Assembly: GCA_023389535.1 (NCBI GenBank)
Contig: JAEWEH010000479.1
Location: forward strand, 1-5,774
DNA: 5,774 nucleotides
Direction: 5' to 3'
From: Pseudomonadota bacterium
Lineage (GTDB): Bacteria > Pseudomonadota > Gammaproteobacteria > Burkholderiales > Burkholderiaceae_B
The notes under the pieces are model-generated. The model made no database searches. It was not told the origin of the DNA and worked only from the letters and a program-made list of their open reading frames with translations. The translations under genes were made by a program, and so were the position numbers. How positions within the stretch are numbered: position 1 is the first letter of the stretch; every line of letters starts with the position of its first letter. Positions 1 to 5,774 of the stretch are shown here, in pieces.

Positions 1-1121
1 ATGAAAAGCTGGGCGTGCCCTTGCACGAGCGCGCACGCCTGGCGGGGGTCGCCGTGGACGCCGTCTTCGATTCGGTTTCCGTGGCCACCACTTTCCGCAA
101 GCAGCTTGCCGAAGTCGGTGTCATCTTCTGTTCGTTCTCCGAGGCAGTCAAGGAACACCCGGAACTGGTGAAAAAATACCTGGGCACGGTTGTCCCTCCG
201 GGCGACAATTTCTATGCAGCCCTGAACTCCGCGGTATTTTCGGACGGTTCCTTTGTGTTCATCCCCAAAGGCGTGCGATGTCCCATGGAACTGTCCACGT
301 ATTTTCGCATCAACGCACGCGACACTGGGCAGTTCGAACGTACGCTGATCATCGCCGAAGAAGGCGCGTCCGTCAGCTACCTGGAAGGCTGTACGGCGCC
401 CATGCGCGATGAAAACCAGTTGCACGCGGCAGTGGTGGAACTGGTCGCGCTGGACGACGCCAAGATCAAGTATTCCACCGTCCAGAACTGGTATCCCGGC
501 GACAAGGATGGCGTGGGCGGCATTTACAACTTCGTCACCAAGCGCGGCGATTGCCGCGGCCCGCGTTCGCATATTTCATGGACGCAAGTGGAAACCGGCT
601 CGGCCATTACCTGGAAATATCCCAGCGTGATCCTGCGCGGCGATGACTCCACCGGCGAGTTCTATTCCGTGGCGCTCAGCAATCATCGCCAGCAGGCGGA
701 CACGGGCACCAAAATGATCCACATGGGGCGCAATACGCGCAGCACCATTATTTCCAAAGGTATTTCAGCCGGCCATGGCAGCAATACCTATCGCGGTCTG
801 GTGCGCATTACGCCCAAGGCGGAAAACGCACGCAATTACACGCAATGCGATTCCCTGCCGATCGGCAAGGATTGCGCCGCCCACACTTTCCCGACGATGG
901 AGGTCCAGAACCCCACGGCCAGCGTCGAGCACGAAGCAACGGCTTCGCGCATCGGGGAAGACCAATTGTTCTATGCCATGCAGCGCGGCCTGTCGGCCGA
1001 AGACGCCGTATCCATGATCGTGAACGGCTTTTGCAAGGAAGTTTTCAAGGAATTGCCCATGGAGTTTGCAGTCGAAGCCCAGAATCTGCTCGGTGTAAGC
1101 CTGGAAGGCAGCGTAGGTTAA
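1..1121 (+). CDS. sufB: Fe-S cluster scaffold protein SufB (5' end outside window)
   Basis: SufB is the core of the cytosolic SufBC2D scaffold on which new Fe-S clusters are built. The reading frame is already open at base 3 (E-K-L-G-V-P-L...) and runs 372 residues to TAA at 1119-1121. E. coli SufB has 495 residues, so about 120 N-terminal residues lie upstream of the window. The GTG at 15 is an internal valine, not the start. Seen: the beta-helix core signature [10 protein letters not shown], the C-terminal RIGEDQLFY and VNGFCKEVF blocks, and the terminal SVG. By alignment from memory, visible Cys130 (bases 390-392) matches E. coli C254, Cys282 (846-848, in NYTQCDS) matches C405, and Glu311 (933-935, in VEHEA) matches E434. 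In E. coli these residues carry sulfur into and form clusters at the SufB-SufD interface. It is the first visible gene of the operon, 12 nt before sufC. Any upstream regulator or promoter is out of view. Confidence 0.97.
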   Translation, partial: EKLGVPLHERARLAGVAVDAVFDSVSVATTFRKQLAEVGVIFCSFSEAVKEHPELVKKYLGTVVPPGDNFYAALNSAVFSDGSFVFIPKGVRCPMELSTYFRINARDTGQFERTLIIAEEGASVSYLEGCTAPMRDENQLHAAVVELVALDDAKIKYSTVQNWYPGDKDGVGGIYNFVTKRGDCRGPRSHISWTQVETGSAITWKYPSVILRGDDSTGEFYSVALSNHRQQADTGTKMIHMGRNTRSTIISKGISAGHGSNTYRGLVRITPKAENARNYTQCDSLPIGKDCAAHTFPTMEVQNPTASVEHEATASRIGEDQLFYAMQRGLSAEDAVSMIVNGFCKEVFKELPMEFAVEAQNLLGVSLEGSVG

Positions 1122-1125
1122 GGAG
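1119..1125 (+). promoter_or_regulatory. ribosome binding site of sufC
   Basis: TAAGGAG overlaps the sufB stop codon and lies 8 nt before the ATG at 1134. It is the strongest Shine-Dalgarno match in the operon. SufC is the subunit needed in two copies per SufBC2D complex, which a strong site would suit; that link is inference. Confidence 0.8.
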
Positions 1126-1133
1126 AAACAGAA

Positions 1134-1904
1134 ATGCTGAGTATCAAGGATTTGCACGCGGCGGTTGAAGGCAAGTCGATTTTGCGCGGTTTGAACCTGG
1201 ACGTGAAGCCGGGCGAAGTACACGCCATCATGGGTCCGAACGGGTCCGGCAAAAGCACTTTGTCGCAGGTTTTGGCCGGGCGCGAAAACTACATCGTCGA
1301 AAGCGGGACAGTAACCTGGAATGGGCAGAATCTGCTGGACATGCCCATTGAAGAACGCGCACGCTCCGGGCTGTTCCTGGCGTTCCAATATCCCATCGAA
1401 ATTCCCGGTGTATCCAACGCCTATTTCCTGCGTGCCGCAGTCAACGCCGCACGCCGCCATCAGGGGCTGCCCGAACTGGACGCCATGGATTTCCTGAAGC
1501 GCGTCAAGGCTGAAATGAAAGCGGTCGGCATGCGCGAGGAATTCCTCTACCGTTCGGTGAACGAGGGTTTCTCCGGCGGCGAAAAGAAACGCAACGAAGT
1601 GCTGCAGATGACACTGCTGGAGCCGAAGCTGGCCATCCTGGACGAAACCGACTCCGGGCTGGACATCGATGCGCTCAAGGTCGTGGCCGACGGCGTCAAT
1701 CGCCTGCGTTCGCCCGAACGGTCGCTCATTGTCATCACTCACTACCAACGACTGCTTGATTACATTGTTCCGGACTTCGTACATGTCTTGTCCGGCGGGC
1801 GCATCGTACGTTCCGGCGGCCGCGAATTGGCACTGGAGCTCGAAGAGCGCGGCTATGGCTGGGTGAAGGAATTGGCCGCCGAACAGAAAGGGGCTGCGGC
1901 ATGA
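1134..1904 (+). CDS. sufC: Fe-S assembly ATPase SufC (ABC-type)
   Basis: SufC is the soluble ABC-type ATPase of the SufBC2D scaffold. Its ATP-driven dimerisation is thought to open the SufB-SufD interface for iron and sulfur entry. The protein has 256 residues, close to the E. coli protein. Seen in order: Walker [10 protein letters not shown] at 34-42 with Lys40; Q-loop glutamine 85 in FQYP; ABC signature FSGGEKKR at 146-153, the SufC-specific variant; Walker B LAILDE at 166-171 with catalytic Glu171 and D-loop TDSGLD; H-switch His203 in ITHYQRLL. These positions coincide with E. coli numbering (K40, E171, H203), so there are no indels up to there. There is no transmembrane partner gene, as expected for SUF rather than a transporter. 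The start is supported by TAAGGAG 8 nt upstream. The stop overlaps the sufD start by 4 nt (ATGA), implying coupled translation. Confidence 0.98.
   Translation: MLSIKDLHAAVEGKSILRGLNLDVKPGEVHAIMGPNGSGKSTLSQVLAGRENYIVESGTVTWNGQNLLDMPIEERARSGLFLAFQYPIEIPGVSNAYFLRAAVNAARRHQGLPELDAMDFLKRVKAEMKAVGMREEFLYRSVNEGFSGGEKKRNEVLQMTLLEPKLAILDETDSGLDIDALKVVADGVNRLRSPERSLIVITHYQRLLDYIVPDFVHVLSGGRIVRSGGRELALELEERGYGWVKELAAEQKGAAA
1887..1893 (+). promoter_or_regulatory. ribosome binding site of sufD
   Basis: AAAGGGG lies inside the last codons of sufC, 7 nt before the ATG at 1901. Together with the ATGA overlap it supports this start for sufD. Confidence 0.6.
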
Positions 1905-3214
1905 GTTCGACGCAGCCCTGGATAAGTGAATTTACCGACCGCGGTGGGCATCTGCCCGGCTCGCAGGCGCCATGGCTGGCGGCCCTGCGCCGCCGCGCCA
2001 TCGAGCGCTTTGCCGACGAAGGCTGGCCCACGCCCAAGCAAGAAGCATGGCGCCATACTTCGTTGGCCGTGCTGGAACAGCAGGCCTTCAACCCGCCTGC
2101 CCAGGCGCAGATCGACGCAGGCGAACTTGTGCGTACCGTGCGGCGAGGCGATGCCGGGCACTGGATGGTGTTTGTCGACGGGCGCCATGCACCGGAACTT
2201 TCCGAGCTGGGCGGCCTGCCTGCTGGCGCACAGCTACTACCGATATCCGACGCGCTGGCCGGCGGCCACGAAGCGCTGGAAAGCCTATTCGGCAGTGAAA
2301 CCGATGGCGCAAGCACCGCGGCGTTGAACTTGGCCCTGGCTTCGGACGGCGCTTATGTGAAGCTGGCGCGCGCGGTCGTGCTGGATGCGCCCATCCACTT
2401 GCTGTTCATTACCGCAGGCAGCGGAACGGCCAACTTTACGCGCAATGTAGTGCAGGCCGAGGCTGGGTCGCAAGCCACTATTATTGAACATTTCGTCGGG
2501 CGGGGCAGTGGTGCAAGCCTGAGCAGTTCCACGACCCGCATCCAGCAGTCCAACGACGCGCGCATCACCCATGTGAAGCTGCAGATGGAAGACGAGCAAG
2601 CCTTCCACCTGGGTGACCTGGATGTCGAGCAGGCCAAGGGGTCGGTGTTCAACTCGCATTCGATGTCTTTTGGCGCCAGGCTGGCCCGGCACGATATCGT
2701 CACCAACTTTACCGGCGACCACTGCGAAGCGCTGCTCAATGGCCTGTACTATGTCAATGGCCGTCGCCATGTCGACCATCATACGCAGATCAACCATTTG
2801 CATCCGCATGGCGTCAGCCACGAATACTACCGCGGTGTCCTGGACGATACATCGCGTGGCGTGTTCAGCGGCCGCATCCTGGTTGCGCCCGGCGCCGACA
2901 AAACCGACGCGATCCAGCGCTCGGACAGTCTCTTGCTGTCACGGCTGGCCAAGGCTGACGCCCGTCCCGAACTGGAAATTTACGCCGACGATGTGAAGTG
3001 CGCCCATGGCGCCACTGTTGGCCAAATCGACGAAAACAGCTTGTTCTACCTACGTTCGCGCGGGCTGGACGAAGCCTACGCGCGCCACGTGCTGACCTAC
3101 GCTTTTGCGGCCCAGGCCATTTCGCGTCTGGAAGATCCCGCACTGCGTGCGCGGGTCGAGACCGCCATCCGCGCGCTGGTGCCGGGTGGCGCCGAACTCG
3201 GAGACATCGCATGA
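1901..3214 (+). CDS. sufD: Fe-S cluster assembly protein SufD
   Basis: SufD is the SufB paralogue that pairs with SufB in the SufBC2D scaffold and helps with iron acquisition and cluster formation. The protein has 437 residues, slightly longer than E. coli SufD (423). Seen: an N-terminal helical region with the family motif [13 protein letters not shown] (about 41-53), a divergent middle section, then the beta-helix core. Near the C-terminus are [15 protein letters not shown] and [13 protein letters not shown]. Cys367 and His369 in KCAHG correspond to E. coli SufD C358 and H360; H360 is needed for cluster assembly at the SufB-SufD interface. The C-terminal helices ([14 protein letters not shown]) contact SufC in known structures. 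The start at 1901 fits an AAAGGGG site and overlaps sufC by 4 nt; the stop overlaps the sufS start by 4 nt. The frame appears intact. Confidence 0.97.
   Translation: MSSTQPWISEFTDRGGHLPGSQAPWLAALRRRAIERFADEGWPTPKQEAWRHTSLAVLEQQAFNPPAQAQIDAGELVRTVRRGDAGHWMVFVDGRHAPELSELGGLPAGAQLLPISDALAGGHEALESLFGSETDGASTAALNLALASDGAYVKLARAVVLDAPIHLLFITAGSGTANFTRNVVQAEAGSQATIIEHFVGRGSGASLSSSTTRIQQSNDARITHVKLQMEDEQAFHLGDLDVEQAKGSVFNSHSMSFGARLARHDIVTNFTGDHCEALLNGLYYVNGRRHVDHHTQINHLHPHGVSHEYYRGVLDDTSRGVFSGRILVAPGADKTDAIQRSDSLLLSRLAKADARPELEIYADDVKCAHGATVGQIDENSLFYLRSRGLDEAYARHVLTYAFAAQAISRLEDPALRARVETAIRALVPGGAELGDIA
3200..3204 (+). promoter_or_regulatory. ribosome binding site of sufS
   Basis: GGAGA lies in the last codons of sufD, 7 nt before the ATG at 3211. 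It decides the sufS start: the same frame stays open back to about 2998, but that extension lies inside sufD and has no SufS character. Confidence 0.65.
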
Positions 3215-4464
3215 ATGCACCCGCTATCGTGACGAAATCGCCGGAATTGCTGGATCGCAGCGCGGATTTTCCTATCTTGTCGCAGCCCATCAAGGGGCGC
3301 CGGCTGGTCTATCTGGACAACGGGGCAACCACCCAGAAGCCGCAGGCAGTGATACAGGCGGAAACCGCGTACTACGAGCGCTCCAACGCCAACATTCACC
3401 GTGGCGTGCATTGGTTGTCGCAGCACGCAACCGACCTGTACGAACAGGGGCGGGAAAGCGTGCGGCGCTTGCTGAATGCGTCCCGCTCCGAAGAAATCGT
3501 CTTTACCCGCGGCACCACCGAAGCCATCAATCTGGTGGCTTTCAGCTGGGCGCGCGCCAATCTGAAAGAAGGCGACGAAATCCTGGTCACCGGCATGGAG
3601 CATCACTCCAATATCGTGCCATGGCAACTGCTTTGCGCACAGACAGGCGCCCGGTTGCGCGTAGCGCCGGTGACCGATAGCGGCGAACTGGACATGCAGG
3701 CCTACCGCGCATTGCTCGGTCCGCGTACGCGGCTGGTGGGCGTGGCCCATGTGTCCAATGCACTGGGCACGATCAACCCGGTGGCCGAGATCACCCGCCT
3801 GGCCCATGAAGCGGGCGCGCTGGTGCTGGTGGATGGTGCTCAGGCCGTCGCCCATAAAGTGGTGGACGTCCAGGCGCTGGATTGCGACTTCTATGTCTTC
3901 TCCGGACATAAGCTATACGGGCCTACAGGAATCGGCGCCTTGTATGCGCGTTACGATATTCTTCAGGGCATGCCTCCATGGCAGGGGGGCGGCGACATGA
4001 TCCATACCGTCAGTTTCGAGGGCAGCACCTACGCCGACATTCCGCAGCGTTTCGAGGCCGGTACGCCGAATATCGCCGGGGTGGTCGGGCTGGATGCAGC
4101 CATACGCTATGTAGAAAGCGTCGGTCTTGATGCCATCGCCGCGCACGAAGGTGTTTTGCTGGATATGGCCACCGAAGCGCTCCTGTCGCTGGGGGGAGTG
4201 CGCATCATTGGAACGGCGGCCCAGAAAGCCGGCATTGCTTCCTTCATTGTGGAAGGCATACATCCGCACGACCTGGGCACCATACTGGACACCGAAGGCG
4301 TCGCGATCCGGGCGGGGCATCACTGCGCCATGCCTCTGATGACGCGCTTCGGCATACCGGGTACGGCGCGCGCATCCTTCGCCCTGTACAACACGGAAGA
4401 AGACGTTGCGGCCCTGGCCGCCGCGCTGCGCAAGGCGCAAAAGCTATTTGGGGTCAGCCACTGA
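3211..4464 (+). CDS. sufS: cysteine desulfurase SufS (PLP-dependent)
   Basis: SufS converts L-cysteine to L-alanine and holds the sulfur as a persulfide for the SUF scaffold; it is a cytosolic, PLP-dependent enzyme of the class V aminotransferase fold. The protein has 417 residues (E. coli 406), with about 8 extra at the N-terminus. Seen: His131 in MEHHSNIVPWQ (stacks on PLP; E. coli H123), Asp208 and Gln211 in VDGAQAV (E. coli D200, Q203), the Schiff-base lysine Lys234 in SGHKLYGPTG (K226), the persulfide cysteine Cys372 in RAGHHCAMPLM (C364), and Arg387 in TARAS (R379, substrate carboxylate). A constant +8 offset shows no indels across this core. His353 in GIHPHD lies 19 residues before Cys372, the spacing of B. 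subtilis SufS H342, which binds the zinc of SufU; E. coli SufS, partnered by SufE, has tyrosine there. It overlaps sufD by 4 nt and sufU by 1 nt. Confidence 0.98.
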   Translation: MNAPAIVTKSPELLDRSADFPILSQPIKGRRLVYLDNGATTQKPQAVIQAETAYYERSNANIHRGVHWLSQHATDLYEQGRESVRRLLNASRSEEIVFTRGTTEAINLVAFSWARANLKEGDEILVTGMEHHSNIVPWQLLCAQTGARLRVAPVTDSGELDMQAYRALLGPRTRLVGVAHVSNALGTINPVAEITRLAHEAGALVLVDGAQAVAHKVVDVQALDCDFYVFSGHKLYGPTGIGALYARYDILQGMPPWQGGGDMIHTVSFEGSTYADIPQRFEAGTPNIAGVVGLDAAIRYVESVGLDAIAAHEGVLLDMATEALLSLGGVRIIGTAAQKAGIASFIVEGIHPHDLGTILDTEGVAIRAGHHCAMPLMTRFGIPGTARASFALYNTEEDVAALAAALRKAQKLFGVSH

Positions 4465-4919
4465 TGAGCGATCAATACAGCGATCTGCGCGAGCTCTACC
4501 AGGAAGTGATCTTCGATCACAACCGCAATCCGCGCAATTTCCACGCCATGTCGGACGCCAGCCACGTGGCCAAGGGCCATAACCCCCTGTGCGGCGATCA
4601 ACTGATGGTCTATGCGCGGGTGCAGGACGGCGTCGTCCAGGAAGCCAGTTTTGTCGGGCACGGCTGCGCCATTTCCACGGCGTCGGCCTCGCTCATGACC
4701 GAGGCGGTCAAAGGCAAGCCCATTGCCGAGGTCGAAGCGCTGTTCAATGACATGCATGCAATGCTTACCGAGGCGCACCCCGAAGCCCGCGATTTCGGCA
4801 AACTTGAAGTTCTGTCCGGCGTGCGCGAATTTCCTGCACGCGTGAAGTGCGCCACACTGGCTTGGCATACTCTGCACAACGCGATTACCCAAGCCAGGGA
4901 TACGGCTCGCACGGAATAA
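4464..4919 (+). CDS. sufU: SufU-type zinc-dependent sulfurtransferase
   Basis: SufU belongs to the IscU/NifU N-terminal fold family. In Bacillus subtilis it is a zinc protein that takes persulfide sulfur from SufS and passes it to the SufBCD scaffold. The protein has 151 residues. Seen: metal-site residues Cys43 and Asp45 in NPLCGD, Cys68 in GHGCAISTAS and Cys129 in RVKCA, matching B. subtilis C41, D43, C66 and C128. A stretch of about 20 residues (roughly 96-118) lies between the GKP segment and the last cysteine; this is the insertion that separates SufU from IscU. The IscU chaperone motif LPPVK and its His-x-Cys are replaced by FPARVKC. So this is SufU rather than IscU, and probably not a scaffold. 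The start overlaps the sufS stop as TGATG. Upstream GGGG at 4450-4453 is a weak, 10-nt-spaced site, suggesting translation depends on coupling to sufS. Confidence 0.95.
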   Translation: MSDQYSDLRELYQEVIFDHNRNPRNFHAMSDASHVAKGHNPLCGDQLMVYARVQDGVVQEASFVGHGCAISTASASLMTEAVKGKPIAEVEALFNDMHAMLTEAHPEARDFGKLEVLSGVREFPARVKCATLAWHTLHNAITQARDTARTE

Positions 4920-4923
4920 GAGG
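4918..4923 (+). promoter_or_regulatory. ribosome binding site of sufT
   Basis: AAGAGG begins in the sufU stop codon and sits 7 nt before the ATG at 4931. It supports that ATG over the earlier in-frame ATG at 4847, which lies deep within sufU. Confidence 0.65.
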
Positions 4924-4930
4924 TTCTGCC

Positions 4931-5485
4931 ATGAGTTACACGCGTAATGATGTGATCGTCAGTCGGGACTGCCCGGCGGTGACCGTTCCGTATGGTTCCC
5001 CTGTCACGATCGAAAAAGGCTGCGAGGCCACCATCACCCAACAACTGGGCGGCAGCTACACCGTCATGGTGGAAGGCAATCTGTACAGGGTCGAAGGGGT
5101 GGATGGCGACGCGTTGGGTTTCGAACCCACAGAGGCCGCGCAGCACGAGCATGACGGGCCCATCACCGCCCAGTCGGTCGAAGATGCAGCCTGGGGTCTG
5201 CTGTCTACTTGCTATGATCCGGAAATCCCGGTGGATATCGTCAATCTGGGCCTGGTCTACGGCTGCAAGATCTTGCCGCTGGCCGAAGACCGCTACCGCA
5301 TCGAAGTGCAGATGACCTTGACCGCGCCCGGTTGCGGCATGGGCACTATGATCGCCGACGAGGCGCGCAACAAGCTGTTGTCCATCCAAGGTGTAGACGA
5401 GGTCACAGTAGACCTCGTCTGGGATCCGCCATGGAGCCGGGAAATGATCAGCGAACCGGCCCGCTTGCAGATGGGTCTGTTATAA
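4931..5485 (+). CDS. sufT: Fe-S cluster maturation protein SufT (MIP18/DUF59 family)
   Basis: SufT is a small cytosolic protein implicated in maturing Fe-S proteins, studied chiefly in Staphylococcus aureus; it shares the MIP18 domain with eukaryotic CIA2 and PaaD. The biochemical role is not fully settled: delivery or targeting factor is the usual view. The protein has 184 residues, near the family size. Seen: an N-terminal SufT-specific region (about 1-70, with ITQQLGGSYTVMVEGNLYR at 35-53), a short acidic and His-containing linker (about 68-76, EAAQHEHDG), then the MIP18 domain with DPEIPVDIVNLGLVYG (96-111), TLTAPGCGMG (129-138) carrying the conserved Cys135, and WDPPWSREMIS (164-174). 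Cys135 is the probable functional cysteine. The start at 4931 matches the typical SufT N-terminus and has AAGAGG 7 nt upstream. It is the last gene of the operon, 11 nt after sufU. A perfect inverted repeat lies in its 3' part (5395-5420). Confidence 0.93.
   Translation: MSYTRNDVIVSRDCPAVTVPYGSPVTIEKGCEATITQQLGGSYTVMVEGNLYRVEGVDGDALGFEPTEAAQHEHDGPITAQSVEDAAWGLLSTCYDPEIPVDIVNLGLVYGCKILPLAEDRYRIEVQMTLTAPGCGMGTMIADEARNKLLSIQGVDEVTVDLVWDPPWSREMISEPARLQMGLL
5395..5420. repeat. perfect 10-bp inverted repeat (hairpin) inside sufT
   Basis: AGACGAGGTC at 5395-5404 and GACCTCGTCT at 5411-5420 are exact reverse complements around a 6-nt loop ACAGTA. A U-G wobble between 5394 and 5421 could add one pair in the + strand RNA. 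It lies 63 nt before the sufT stop codon and encodes D-E-V-T-V-D-L-V. Neither strand shows a T-run after the stem, so it is not a standard intrinsic terminator. It could be an mRNA 3'-end or stability structure, or chance within a conserved V-rich motif. Confidence 0.55.
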
Positions 5486-5492
5486 ACGATCC

Positions 5493-5774
5493 TTAAGCTG
5501 GGGGTGCCATGCCTACGACCCGTTCCGGTTCGCGGGCAGGCAGGGGGCGCGGCGGTGCGCCGCCTATGGATGGCCAGCCCAATGTGGCGCCGCGCGAGAA
5601 GGCTTCGTAGACCGCGGCATTGCGGTTATGCACATCCAGGCGCTGGTAAAGCGTTTCGGTGTGGGCTTTGGCCGTGGCCACGGAAATATTCAGGTAGCGA
5701 CCGACCGTTTTCATCGGATAGCCGCGGGCCAGCAGCACCAGGACTTCGTACTGGCGCGGCGTAAGCCCCAGCAT
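5493..5774 (-). CDS. LuxR/GerE-type HTH regulator, C-terminal part (5' end outside window)
   Basis: The last 93 codons of a - strand gene, ending at TAA (complement of 5493-5495). Visible residues 4-57 form a LuxR-type (GerE) DNA-binding helix-turn-helix: LTPRQYEVLVLLARG (4-18), YLNISVATAKAHTETLYQRL (27-46, including the recognition helix) and the V-H-N-R-N-A-A-V-Y-E-A end of the domain (48-58). Such domains sit at the C-terminus of response regulators and other LuxR-family proteins, so a receiver or sensor domain probably lies beyond the window; which kind cannot be seen. The ATG at 5774-5772 falls at the window edge and directly before the HTH, so it is likely an internal methionine. After the HTH comes an unusual tail of about 25-30 residues rich in Pro, Gly and Arg (APPRPLPAREPERVVG), not part of the standard domain. 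The gene converges on sufT with 7 nt between stops. Its targets are unknown, and a link to SUF control is not shown. Confidence 0.88.
   Translation of the reverse strand: MLGLTPRQYEVLVLLARGYPMKTVGRYLNISVATAKAHTETLYQRLDVHNRNAAVYEAFSRGATLGWPSIGGAPPRPLPAREPERVVGMAPPA

Noticed and set aside
1..171. ATG at base 1 opening a 56-codon frame
   Set aside because: It is in a different frame from sufB, which is conserved and open from base 3; the ATG is a chance triplet at the window edge.
765..1784. 339-codon open frame on the - strand opposite sufB and sufC
   Set aside because: Both underlying + strand genes are certain by motif. The antisense frame has no recognisable domain and is the kind of long open frame that GC-rich codon bias produces.
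1134..1904. SufC as part of an ABC transporter
   Set aside because: There is no permease or binding protein nearby, and SufC-specific motifs ([20 protein letters not shown]) and neighbours sufB and sufD settle it.
2998..3210. In-frame 71-codon extension upstream of sufS
   Set aside because: It lies within sufD in another frame, is arginine-rich shadow sequence, and SufS homologues begin near the ATG at 3211, which has GGAGA 7 nt upstream.
3097..3909. 270-codon - strand open frame opposite sufD/sufS
   Set aside because: Opposite well-supported genes, with no domain or ribosome site noticed; treated as a shadow.
4847..4930. In-frame 28-codon extension upstream of sufT
   Set aside because: It lies mostly inside sufU; the ATG at 4931 has AAGAGG at proper spacing and matches the usual SufT N-terminus.
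4610..5389. 259-codon - strand open frame opposite sufU/sufT
   Set aside because: Both + strand genes are recognised by conserved motifs; the antisense frame shows no family signature.
5549..5564. GC-rich stem (GCGGCG/CGCCGC, or GGCGG/CCGCC) as a terminator for the suf operon
   Set aside because: There is no T-run after the stem, and it lies inside the coding region of the convergent gene, where Pro/Gly codons explain the GC-rich repeats.

Overview
This window is almost entirely one SUF-type iron-sulfur cluster assembly operon on the + strand: sufB (5' end cut off by the window), sufC, sufD, sufS, sufU and sufT. The last ~280 bases hold the 3' end of a LuxR/GerE-type regulator gene on the - strand, convergent with sufT. 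The DNA is GC-rich with strong G/C preference at third codon positions. SufB, SufC and SufS resemble their E. coli counterparts closely. I infer a proteobacterium, most likely a betaproteobacterium (perhaps Alcaligenaceae/Burkholderiales). That placement rests on recalled family resemblance, not a search.

Layout: bases 1-1121 sufB (3' three quarters); 1134-1904 sufC; 1901-3214 sufD; 3211-4464 sufS; 4464-4919 sufU; 4931-5485 sufT; 5493-5774 (complement) LuxR-type C-terminus. The six SUF genes are packed as one transcription unit. The sufB-sufC gap is 12 nt and has a good ribosome binding site. The sufC/sufD and sufD/sufS junctions are 4-nt ATGA overlaps, sufS/sufU is a 1-nt TGATG overlap, and the sufU-sufT gap is 11 nt. 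No internal promoter or intrinsic terminator was recognised. Only 7 bases separate the stop codons of sufT and the convergent regulator gene. No gap exceeds 12 bases, so there is no long gene-free stretch.

How the genes work together: SufS takes sulfur from cysteine as a persulfide on Cys372. SufU, a zinc-dependent sulfurtransferase, is expected to accept it and pass it to the SufB-SufC-SufD scaffold, where SufC ATP hydrolysis drives cluster assembly. SufT, a MIP18/DUF59 protein, is thought to help deliver or mature clusters on client proteins. SufE and SufA are absent from this stretch; SufU holds the position SufE has in E. coli. All catalytic residues I could check are present, and SufS carries the histidine (H353) that in Bacillus subtilis SufS swaps a zinc ligand with SufU.

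I found no undescribed system. The points most worth a second look are the SufS H353/SufU pairing, a perfect 10-bp inverted repeat inside the 3' end of sufT, and the very tight convergent junction with the regulator gene.
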